Below are positions 1 to 5,835 of a stretch of 7,706 nucleotides of DNA, piece after piece. Numbering within the stretch: the stretch's first letter is position 1; each line of letters starts with the position of its first letter. The notes beneath the pieces were generated by a model. It worked only from the letters and a program-made list of their open reading frames with translations. It searched no databases and was not told the DNA's origin. The DNA is from Planctomycetota bacterium (GTDB lineage Bacteria > Planctomycetota > UBA8108 > UBA1146): contig NZJA01000123.1 of the NCBI GenBank assembly GCA_002691835.1, positions 5,561 through 13,266 on the forward strand, read 5' to 3'. Position numbers and translations under genes: made by a program.

Positions 1-641
1 AGAGCGCCATCCCCATTGGCATCGCCACGAACAAAACTCGGCCCCGTTGGAGGAGGAGGCTCCTCAAATACCGTAATCAGTCCGGAGAATGGCACCAGAA
101 ATTGATCCTGACCGATGACGCTGGCCACCAGAAGAATCTGTGGATCCCCCAACTGGTCAGAAAAATCGATGGCGATTTCTGCACCGGGTGTGGCGCTGGG
201 CAAACAGTCAAAAGTGATGGCGGTGATCTCCTGCTGAATCCCGGCCGGTATCGTGACGATCGGAAAACTCAGCGACAAAATGCAGGCAACCGTTAATCCG
301 TTACCCGTCACCGGAACCGATGCGGGCATCAGATCGACAAAGAAAAAGTCTGGGCCTGCCGGACCGGTCGCATCCAAAACAGCAGAACCGACCTCCGCAG
401 CGAGAGGATCGATGTCGTTGGAGTCATAGACGAGGCCGAATGAAAAAGCTTCCACGTCTTCCGGATGATCCAGAGTGATGAAGGTTTCTCCTGTGGTTGC
501 CGGTTCGACCACGGTGGAGCTGGCCTCGATGATGTAATCATCGGCGTCCCCCGCATACAGGGCAGAGTGATTCAATACCAGCAAGGCCGGTAATCCCAAG
601 GTGGCGGCGAACAGCAGGAAGCATTTGTTTGCGAAGCTCAT
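1..641 (-). CDS. Exported cohesin-like / dockerin-like repeat protein (3' end outside window)
   Basis: Translating the minus strand from the ATG at 641 gives an open frame of 213 codons with no stop before the window edge, so the C-terminus is missing. Residues 1-30 look like a Sec signal peptide: a short polar start, a hydrophobic stretch with LLFAATLGLPALLVL, and a likely cleavage after ALYA. Residues about 33-190 are beta-rich with no charged catalytic signature. They resemble the cohesin-like fold often found in secreted proteins of Planctomycetota-type bacteria, but this is inferred from style and not from a clear motif. After a proline linker (EEPPPPTGPS) comes FVRGDANGDGAL, the start of an EF-hand dockerin-type repeat (Asp-x-Asn-x-Asp-Gly). 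The start is supported by GAGGG at 651-655, 9 nt upstream. The gene begins 2 nt after the stop of the upstream lipoprotein gene, so the two should be co-transcribed and translationally coupled. A surface or extracellular structural role is plausible; the specific function is unknown. Confidence 0.8.
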   Translation of the reverse strand, partial: MSFANKCFLLFAATLGLPALLVLNHSALYAGDADDYIIEASSTVVEPATTGETFITLDHPEDVEAFSFGLVYDSNDIDPLAAEVGSAVLDATGPAGPDFFFVDLMPASVPVTGNGLTVACILSLSFPIVTIPAGIQQEITAITFDCLPSATPGAEIAIDFSDQLGDPQILLVASVIGQDQFLVPFSGLITVFEEPPPPTGPSFVRGDANGDGA

Positions 642-643
642 CG

Positions 644-1516
644 TTAGGGGCCCTCGCAGTCGATGTTGTCGGGGGTCGGGTCGACCCCTTCCTGGGGGAA
701 GGGTTCGGGGATGGTCAGGTTTCCGGAAAGCGCCTGCACCAGGAATGAAACATCACTGACGCTGATCACTCCATTGTCATTGACGTCGAGTCGATCGGCA
801 CACTCGGTACTGATCGGTGATCCGGAGAAGTGACCTGAAAGAAGATCGAGATCATCAACGTCGACATCCAGGTCGAAATCGAGATCACCCCGAACAAAGA
901 GTGCTGGCCCGACGGGATCTGCGTTCGACGTCCCTGGGGTCGGAACGGAGAGGATTTCAATGGTGCCTTCCCCATCTGGGAATCGGCCCACCGTCTGATC
1001 TGCACCCAGTGCATCCGCTTCAAAGCCAAAGAAGTCGCTGGACTGATTCAGGACCCAGACCTGACTGCCGGTCTCCTCCGGCATAAAGTCGATGTGAAGG
1101 TCGTCCGGGTTGCCGTCTCCGCCGAAGAAAAGTACCAAAAACTCACCCTGCTGCAGGATCGTCTCCTGGAACTGACAAGGGAAAACCCACTTCTGGTTAT
1201 CTCCAATGGTATCGGAGAAGTAGGCCCCGCCGAGATCCACTGCCTCAGGGCCCGGGTTGTAGAACTCCACCCATGGAAAGAATTCGCCATTGGCATCCGG
1301 GAGAGTGAAGACATTCTCAATCATCACTTCGTTGATCCGTACCTGAAGTGAGGAAGCCAGGGGCTGTGGGCACGGATCCTCTGGCGGAGGAGGTTTCGGT
1401 TTACCCTCACCTGTCACTGACGAACGATTACTGTCACTGCAACCTGAGAGGCCAAGAGCCACCATCAACAGGCCGAAAGTGAGAAAGTCGATGAATTTTG
1501 ATTTTTCTGAAGTCAA
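644..1516 (-). CDS. Lipoprotein with lamin-tail-like domain and two dockerin-like EF-hand repeats
   Basis: This 290-residue protein starts at TTG (1514-1516). An in-frame TGA lies two codons upstream and a strong GAGGGGAG ribosome binding site lies at 1523-1530, so the start is well fixed. Residues 11-26 form a lipoprotein signal peptide ending in the lipobox LSGC, with Cys26 as the lipidated residue. A polar, proline-rich linker follows (about 27-55). Residues about 58-198 look like a lamin-tail (LTD) domain: it opens with RINEVMIEN, continues with WVEFYNPGPEAVDLGGAYFSD, and ends with a TVGRFPDGEG and PTPGTSN pattern typical of the family. Two calcium-loop repeats follow. The first starts at Asp211 and is unusually Asp-rich. 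The second starts at Asp244 (DVNDNGVISVSD). Four cysteines remain after the lipidated one (49, 114, 239, 287). It is probably anchored in the outer membrane, with the repeats binding calcium. No enzyme motif is visible. LTD domains are often found in secreted nucleases and adhesive proteins, but no nuclease domain is present here. Confidence 0.85.
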   Translation of the reverse strand: MTSEKSKFIDFLTFGLLMVALGLSGCSDSNRSSVTGEGKPKPPPPEDPCPQPLASSLQVRINEVMIENVFTLPDANGEFFPWVEFYNPGPEAVDLGGAYFSDTIGDNQKWVFPCQFQETILQQGEFLVLFFGGDGNPDDLHIDFMPEETGSQVWVLNQSSDFFGFEADALGADQTVGRFPDGEGTIEILSVPTPGTSNADPVGPALFVRGDLDFDLDVDVDDLDLLSGHFSGSPISTECADRLDVNDNGVISVSDVSFLVQALSGNLTIPEPFPQEGVDPTPDNIDCEGP

Positions 1517-1522
1517 TGGTCA

Positions 1523-1530
1523 CTCCCCTC
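1523..1530 (-). promoter_or_regulatory. Ribosome binding site of the lipoprotein gene
   Basis: The minus strand reads GAGGGGAG, 6 nt before the TTG start at 1516. There is no in-frame ATG before the signal peptide core, and an in-frame TGA lies just upstream of the TTG. This site therefore decides in favour of the unusual start codon. Confidence 0.7.
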
Positions 1531-1559
1531 GCACCCTGTCAACGGCTCCATCTACAGAA

Positions 1560-1572
1560 CCGAATCATTCGG
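1560..1572. repeat. Short palindrome in the lipoprotein gene leader
   Basis: CCGAAT and ATTCGG form a perfect 6 bp inverted repeat around a single central C. It lies about 45 nt upstream of the lipoprotein start, in the 142 nt gap after ettA. It could be an operator half-site pair, but a 6 bp palindrome can occur by chance. No convincing -35/-10 pair was seen beside it. Confidence 0.3.
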
Positions 1573-1658
1573 GCGCGTCCCGACAGATTACCGGGCGATG
1601 ATGTGGGAGGACAAGTCGCAAATTGGTAAATGACCGATTCCTGCGAGAAATTTAACCC

Positions 1659-3341
1659 CTAAGCGAAACGGCGATGAGTTCCGCGAGAAGCTTCAGGGTC
1701 TTCCCCTCGCTCAATCCGCTCTTGACGAATCTTTTCAGCGTAGGCTTCGTAAGATCCCTCGAAAAAGCGTCCGCCACCCTCTCCGTCCAGAGCCAGAATA
1801 TTCGTGGCAACACGATCGAGGAAGTAGCGATCGTGGCTGACAACGATGGCACAGCCGGGAAATGCCTCCATCGCTTCTTCGAGGAGGCGGAGTGTGGGGA
1901 TATCGAGGTCATTGGTCGGTTCGTCGAGGATAACCAAATTTCCGCCGCGCCTGAGCATCTTGGCCATCTGAACCCGGTTGCGCTGTCCACCGGAGCAATC
2001 GCCGACCTTTTTCTCCTGCTCTTCTCCAGTAAATCCAAATCGAGCCACGTAGGCTCGACTGGCGATTTCCACCTTACCCACCTTAAAGACGTCATAGCCT
2101 TCTGAAATATTCTGGTAGATGGTCTTGTCGTTATCCAACTCCTGACGGCTCTGGTCAGCAAAGCACAGCTCTACTGTCGCACCCAACTCCACATTACCTG
2201 AATCAGGCTCGATCTGATCAGCGATCAGGCGCATCAGAGTGGTCTTTCCGGCACCGTTTGGACCAATTACTCCAACGATAGCCCCAGGCCTGAGCTCGAA
2301 GGAGAGGTCATCAAACAGAACACGGCCGTCATAGGATTTGGTCATGCCACGAACATTGAGAACCTTGTCTCCCAATTTCGTTTCGCAGGGGATGGCCAGC
2401 GCCGGTATATCCTTGCGAGATTCGTAAACCTGCTCTTGCAGCTTGTGGAATGCCTCCACTCGCGCCTTGCTCTTTTTTGCTCGGGCCCGTGGAGTCTGGC
2501 GAATCCAGTCCAGTTCTTTATTGAGCTGTTTACGACGGTCATCTTCCTGTCGTTGCTCGACCTCGAGCATTTTTGACTTCTGCTCAAGATACTGGCTGTA
2601 GTTTCCCTCAAAGGGAGTTCCGCTGCCGCGGTCGATTTCCAGCATCCAGCCCACCACATTGTCGAGAAAGTATCGATCGTGGGTAATCAGCAGAACGGTG
2701 CCTTCATAGTTCGCAAGGTGCCGCTCAAGCCAGGCAGTCGTGTCTGCATCCAGGTGGTTCGTCGGCTCGTCGAGCAGCAAAATGTCAGGATGGGACAACA
2801 GAGTTCTGCACAGAGCCACTCTGCGTTTCTCTCCTCCAGAAAGATGAGCCACCATCGAATCCCCCGGAGGGCAATTCAGAGCATGCATCGCCTGGTCGAT
2901 CTGGCGATCGATCTCCCACGCATCGCTGCCATCAATCTTTTCCTGCAACTCTGCCAGACGGTCGTAGGCTTCCTGCATATCCTTGTCGGAGAGTTCAGTT
3001 GCCAATGATTCCGTGACTGAATTGTATTCCTCTAGAAGGTCGCGAACCTTTGAGGCTCCTTCTTCAACATTTTCACGCACTGTTTTAGTCTCGTCGAGAG
3101 CAGGCTCCTGTGGGACATACCCAATGGTTGCGCCTCTGGCCAAAGTGACTGTGCCGTCATAGCCATCATCGACACCCGCAATGATCTTCAGAAGAGTTGA
3201 TTTTCCACAGCCATTGATTCCGATCAGGCCGATCTTTGCCCCTCGAAAGAATCCGAGGGTGATGCCTTTGAGGACGTCCTTCGTTCCGTAAGAACGATAA
3301 ACATCGGTAACCTGAAAAATGACTTCTTGGGAATCACTCAT
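1659..3341 (-). CDS. ettA: Energy-dependent translational throttle protein EttA (ABC-F ATPase)
   Basis: This 560-residue soluble protein has two ABC ATPase domains and no membrane segments; the E. coli protein has 555. EttA binds the ribosomal E site and gates the first elongation step according to the ATP/ADP ratio. Domain 1 has Walker A GINGCGKST (41-49), signature LSGGEKRR (157-164), Walker B with DEPTNHLD (181-188) and the switch THDRYFLD (210-217). An arm insert of about 95-145 is rich in charged helices. The linker (about 235-300) contains the family signatures GNYSQYLEQK, KELDWIRQ and a basic RARAKKSKAR stretch that contacts P-site tRNA. Domain 2 has Walker A GPNGAGKTT (350-358), signature CSGGQ (439-443, Cys where Leu is usual), DEPTNDLD (463-470) and SHDRYFLD (492-499). 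Catalytic Glu182 and Glu464 are present. The basic tail ends GTHRRFA. The ATG start has only a weak upstream GAG. It lies 37 nt after the SelW-like gene on the same strand. The order of the arm and linker motifs favours EttA over Uup or YheS. Confidence 0.95.
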   Translation of the reverse strand: MSDSQEVIFQVTDVYRSYGTKDVLKGITLGFFRGAKIGLIGINGCGKSTLLKIIAGVDDGYDGTVTLARGATIGYVPQEPALDETKTVRENVEEGASKVRDLLEEYNSVTESLATELSDKDMQEAYDRLAELQEKIDGSDAWEIDRQIDQAMHALNCPPGDSMVAHLSGGEKRRVALCRTLLSHPDILLLDEPTNHLDADTTAWLERHLANYEGTVLLITHDRYFLDNVVGWMLEIDRGSGTPFEGNYSQYLEQKSKMLEVEQRQEDDRRKQLNKELDWIRQTPRARAKKSKARVEAFHKLQEQVYESRKDIPALAIPCETKLGDKVLNVRGMTKSYDGRVLFDDLSFELRPGAIVGVIGPNGAGKTTLMRLIADQIEPDSGNVELGATVELCFADQSRQELDNDKTIYQNISEGYDVFKVGKVEIASRAYVARFGFTGEEQEKKVGDCSGGQRNRVQMAKMLRRGGNLVILDEPTNDLDIPTLRLLEEAMEAFPGCAIVVSHDRYFLDRVATNILALDGEGGGRFFEGSYEAYAEKIRQERIERGEDPEASRGTHRRFA

Positions 3342-3378
3342 GATGCTACTCGTTTCAAACAGTGCAGTTCCAGAGAGA

Positions 3379-3606
3379 CTAGTTCTGACGACTATCCACT
3401 GCAGAATAAATTTCGGAATGCTCCGGGAATCGGCTTAGTTCTTTTTTGCTGAAGACCAACTCACCGTCGACCACCACCTCAAAAACGCCGCCGCCACTTT
3501 CAATCAAGCGAACATCCACACCATATTTCTCATTCAGATCGGCCGCCAAACTGGTGGCCTGTGGGGTGTAGTTTCACTTTACGCAGTACTCGATACTGAT
3601 ATCCAT
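3379..3606 (-). CDS. selW: SelW-like (Rdx family) selenoprotein with CxxU redox motif; in-frame TGA read as selenocysteine
   Basis: Minus-strand translation from the ATG at 3606 gives a 75-residue protein ending at TAG (3379-3381) if the TGA at 3574-3576 is read as Sec. The N-terminus reads MDISIEYCVKUNYTPQATSL, giving Cys8-x-x-Sec11. This is exactly the position of the CxxC/CxxU redox motif after the first beta strand of the thioredoxin-like Rdx fold (SelW, SelT, SelH, Rdx12). Downstream, GGGVFEVVVDGELVFSKKEL and SRFPEHSEI match the conserved C-terminal part of the SelW family, so the frame is clearly coding on both sides of the TGA. An AAAGGA ribosome binding site sits 8 nt before the ATG (3615-3620). 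A hairpin with a G-first apical loop begins shortly after the TGA (3541-3559). The likely role is a cytosolic thiol oxidoreductase, with physiological partner unknown. An ordinary gene caller would stop at TGA after 10 codons and miss the gene. The alternative, a Cys-type gene broken by a nonsense mutation, is less likely because the downstream frame is intact. The symbol is a family label. Confidence 0.9.
3541..3559 (-). promoter_or_regulatory. Candidate bacterial SECIS element
   Basis: On the mRNA (minus strand) GGCC-A-CCA-GUU-UGG-C-GGCC can fold as a GGCC/GGCC lower stem, an A.C mismatch, a CCA/UGG upper stem and a three-base apical loop GUU. Exactly 22 nt separate the UGA from the first loop base, which is G. 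From memory, the published bacterial SECIS consensus asks for a small apical loop with G in its first two positions, about 16-37 nt after UGA, and this hairpin meets it. SelB binding is inferred. The stem is short and the mismatch weakens it. Confidence 0.65.
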
Positions 3607-3614
3607 CGGCTGAT

Positions 3615-3620
3615 TCCTTT
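3615..3620 (-). promoter_or_regulatory. selW: Ribosome binding site of the SelW-like gene
   Basis: The minus strand reads AAAGGA, with 8 nt to the ATG at 3606. It supports the chosen start and shows that the short selenoprotein frame has its own translation signal. Confidence 0.65.
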
Positions 3621-3626
3621 CTTCCA

Positions 3627-3647
3627 GACCCAAAATGCTCTTGGGTC
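3627..3647. repeat. Perfect 7 bp inverted repeat upstream of the SelW-like gene
   Basis: GACCCAA (3627-3633) and TTGGGTC (3641-3647) are exact reverse complements separated by 7 nt. The repeat lies 6 nt upstream of the selenoprotein ribosome binding site, in the 169 nt divergent gap (3607-3775) shared with the M20 peptidase gene. It could be an operator or a leader hairpin controlling access to the ribosome binding site. No T-run follows, so it does not look like an intrinsic terminator. The rest of this gap shows no convincing sigma-70 promoter. Confidence 0.4.
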
Positions 3648-3775
3648 AAATGCCTCAATCTCAGCAACCTCAGTGGAGAATCCCATGGGGACGACTCCCA
3701 ACCCGAAGCTCTGGAGTTTATGTTACGGATTGGATGACGGGTGTTCCAGCAGACCGGGAAAGCGGGTACGAGAAT

Positions 3776-5140
3776 ATGAAGGATGTAGTCCAGCAATTAG
3801 CGTCAGAGCAGTCTATACATGTCGAAAAACTGATCGAATGGCTAAAAATTCCCAGTGTTTCGACAAATTCCAGCCTGAAAGGCGAAGTTCGCCAAGCCGG
3901 CGAGTGGATCAGGGAAGAGCTCTCCTCGGCAGGTTTTGAGACTCGCCTGGATGAAACTGAGGGCCACCCCATCTGTTTCGCCCAATGGAATGGTGCCGAG
4001 GGAGCGGCCACCCTTTTGATCTATGGTCACTATGATGTCCAGCCGCCCGAACCCCTCGACCTTTGGCGACATGGTGCTTTCGAACCGACCCTCGAAGGAG
4101 AAAACCTCGTCGCTCGGGGTGCCACGGATGACAAGGGTCAAGCCCTTGCCTTGGTCAGAGGCGTATGCGGTGTCTTAAGATCTAGGGGAAGCCTTCCGAT
4201 CAATGTAAAATTTGTCATCGAAGGGGAAGAAGAAATCGGGTCACCGAATCTGACTCCCTATCTCAAATCACATAAAGATGAACTCGGTGCCGATGTTGCA
4301 TTAATCGCCGACTGTTCACAGTTTGGTCCTGGCATGCCTGCCATCACTGTCGGACTCAAAGGGCTCGTCTACTTGGACATCCATGTTCAAGGGCCTAACC
4401 GTGATCTGCACTCCGGATCATTCGGCGGAGCTGTCGAAAATCCGGCCAATGCTCTCACCCGGATTCTCGGTAGCCTGCGAGATGAAAATGGACACATTAC
4501 CATTCCCGGTTTTTACGATCGTGTCCGTGATCTTTCCGATGAGGAAAGAGCTGCCATGCGAGAGCTTTCTTTTGATGAGGAAGGTTTCCGGGAAGACTTG
4601 GAAGTTCCCAGAGTCCATGGCGAAGAAGGTTTCACAACGTTGGAGCGAAAGTGGGCGCGCCCGACTCTCGACATCAATGGCCTGCTCAGTGGCTGGACCG
4701 GTGAAGGCGCAAAAACTGTGCTCCCTGCCCACGCCAGTGCAAAAATGTCGATGCGCTTGGTCCCCGATCAGGATCCAGAGGAGATCGCTGCTCTCGTGAT
4801 TTCGCATCTGAAATCGATTTGCCCCGATTCGTGCACAATAGATGTGCATTGTCACCATGGTGCCAAGCCAGTCCTTGTCGAACAGAACAGCCCCTATCTC
4901 GATGCAACCTCGCGAGCAGTTGAAAAAGGGTTTGGCAAGGCACCCGTGATGATTCGCGAAGGGGGTTCAATTCCTGTGGTCAGTGATCTCAAGGCCACTC
5001 TCGGAATGGACACGATTCTTCTGGGGCTTGGATTGCCCGACGACAATGCCCACTCGCCGAATGAAAAATTCCACCTTCCTGATTACCAAAAAGGAATCGA
5101 GACGATGGCTTGGCTTCTTGAAGAGATTTCGAACATTTGA
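3776..5140 (+). CDS. M20 family metallopeptidase (carnosinase/CNDP-type dipeptidase)
   Basis: The product is 454 residues when started at the ATG at 3776, where family-like sequence begins (MKDVVQQLASEQ). An upstream in-frame ATG at 3635 would add 47 residues that resemble neither a signal peptide nor the family, and it lies inside the inverted repeat ahead of the divergent gene, so I reject it. The di-zinc site is complete by comparison with human CNDP2: His85 (YGHYDVQPP), Asp118 (GATDDKGQ), Glu152 as general base and Glu153 as ligand (EGEEEIGSP), Asp179 (IADCSQFG) and His426 (NAHSPNEKF). His212 in LHSGSFGG matches the conserved histidine of the lid/dimerisation domain (about 190-320). The protein should be cytoplasmic and hydrolyse dipeptides or related amide substrates; the exact substrate cannot be read from sequence. 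Its ribosome binding site is weak. The TGA stop overlaps the TTG start of the pirin gene by 4 nt, indicating an operon. Confidence 0.93.
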   Translation: MKDVVQQLASEQSIHVEKLIEWLKIPSVSTNSSLKGEVRQAGEWIREELSSAGFETRLDETEGHPICFAQWNGAEGAATLLIYGHYDVQPPEPLDLWRHGAFEPTLEGENLVARGATDDKGQALALVRGVCGVLRSRGSLPINVKFVIEGEEEIGSPNLTPYLKSHKDELGADVALIADCSQFGPGMPAITVGLKGLVYLDIHVQGPNRDLHSGSFGGAVENPANALTRILGSLRDENGHITIPGFYDRVRDLSDEERAAMRELSFDEEGFREDLEVPRVHGEEGFTTLERKWARPTLDINGLLSGWTGEGAKTVLPAHASAKMSMRLVPDQDPEEIAALVISHLKSICPDSCTIDVHCHHGAKPVLVEQNSPYLDATSRAVEKGFGKAPVMIREGGSIPVVSDLKATLGMDTILLGLGLPDDNAHSPNEKFHLPDYQKGIETMAWLLEEISNI

Positions 5141-5829
5141 AATTTCGCCCTGCAGCCGAAAGAGGCCATCAAGACTACGGTTGGCTCGAAGCTCGCTATA
5201 CTTTCAGCTTCGGAGAATATTACGACCCCGACTGGATGGGGTGGCGTTGCCTGCGTGTCATGAATGAAGACCGAATCGCGGGTCAAACAGGGTTTCCATC
5301 ACACCCCCACCAAGAGATGGAAATCGTCACCATCATGCTCAGCGGATCCCTCTCACATGAGGACTCCACCGGAAGCTCAGGGGTCATCCAAAAAGATGAA
5401 GTTCAGGTTATGAGTGCCGGTCGCGGAATCGTACACAGCGAAAAAAATGCTGCTGAAGAAAATGCCCATCTGTACCAGATCTGGTTACTGCCCAACAAAA
5501 GAGGTATCGAGCCTGGCTACAATCAAAGAAGTTTCCCTGAAGCAGCCCGTAGAGGAAAATGGCAACTGCTCGTTTCAGGAAGCCAAGAAGACGACGCTCT
5601 TCATATCTGTCAGGACGCGACTATCCAGAGACGAATATTCTCAGCCGGTGAATCTGAGGATGTTCTGCTCAAGCCAAATCGAGGACATTGGATTCAGGTG
5701 GTCCACGGAGAAATCCAGATCGAAGATCAGACTCTCCAAACCAGTGATGGTTTCTGTATAGAAAACAACTCGAGTTATCTCCTGACTGCCGATGCGGAGT
5801 CAGACATTCTCTTGTTTGACTTGCCCTGA
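5137..5829 (+). CDS. Pirin family protein (YhhW-type bicupin, quercetinase-like)
   Basis: This 230-residue protein begins at TTG (5137-5139), which overlaps the TGA of the M20 gene as TTGA. The start is right because the family N-terminus follows directly: ERGHQDYGWLEARYTFSF, then EYYDPDWMGW. The metal-binding cupin residues of the family are present: His56 and His58 (HPHQEME), and His100 and Glu102 (HSEKN). The family blocks MSAGRGIVHSE, LYQIWLLP, WIQVVHGE and the ending ILLFDLP are all present, and the length matches E. coli YhhW (231). Bacterial pirins of this type can act as quercetin 2,3-dioxygenases in vitro, and their physiological substrate is usually unknown. The protein is cytosolic, with no signal peptide. 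Expression probably depends on translational coupling to the peptidase gene, since only a GAAGAG at 5120-5125 precedes the start at a long spacing. The gene ends 6 nt before the convergent trkH stop. Confidence 0.93.
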   Translation: MKFRPAAERGHQDYGWLEARYTFSFGEYYDPDWMGWRCLRVMNEDRIAGQTGFPSHPHQEMEIVTIMLSGSLSHEDSTGSSGVIQKDEVQVMSAGRGIVHSEKNAAEENAHLYQIWLLPNKRGIEPGYNQRSFPEAARRGKWQLLVSGSQEDDALHICQDATIQRRIFSAGESEDVLLKPNRGHWIQVVHGEIQIEDQTLQTSDGFCIENNSSYLLTADAESDILLFDLP

Positions 5830-5835
5830 CAGCTT

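Noticed and set aside
1537..1542. TTGACA on the minus strand as a -35 box for the lipoprotein gene
   Set aside because: It lies only 20 nt before the start codon, so a -10 box would fall in the coding region past the ribosome binding site.
1574..1600. CCCG/CGGG hairpin after ettA as an intrinsic terminator
   Set aside because: The stem is only 4 bp with a 9 nt loop and has no T-run on either strand.
1674..2105. 143-codon plus-strand open frame opposite ettA
   Set aside because: It is a shadow of the well-supported ettA frame, with no recognisable family motif.
3574..3576. TGA as a true stop in a decayed Rdx gene
   Set aside because: The codon sits exactly at the redox Cys/Sec position, the downstream frame is intact and conserved, and a hairpin of SECIS type follows at the right spacing.
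3635..3775. Upstream ATG adding 47 residues to the M20 peptidase
   Set aside because: The extension has no signal peptide or family similarity and begins inside the inverted repeat of the divergent leader; family sequence begins at the ATG at 3776.
3530..3796. 88-codon minus-strand open frame across the ettA/M20 gap
   Set aside because: It is the frame shifted relative to the SelW-like gene. Its product resembles no family, while the selenoprotein frame has strong family motifs.
4418..4858. 146-codon minus-strand open frame opposite the M20 gene
   Set aside because: It is antisense to conserved M20 sequence and has no protein-like features of its own.
5799..5820. 7 bp stem (GTCAGAC/GTTTGAC) at the end of the pirin gene as a terminator
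   Set aside because: The stem has a G-T wobble, is AT-rich, lies inside the coding sequence and is not followed by a T-run.
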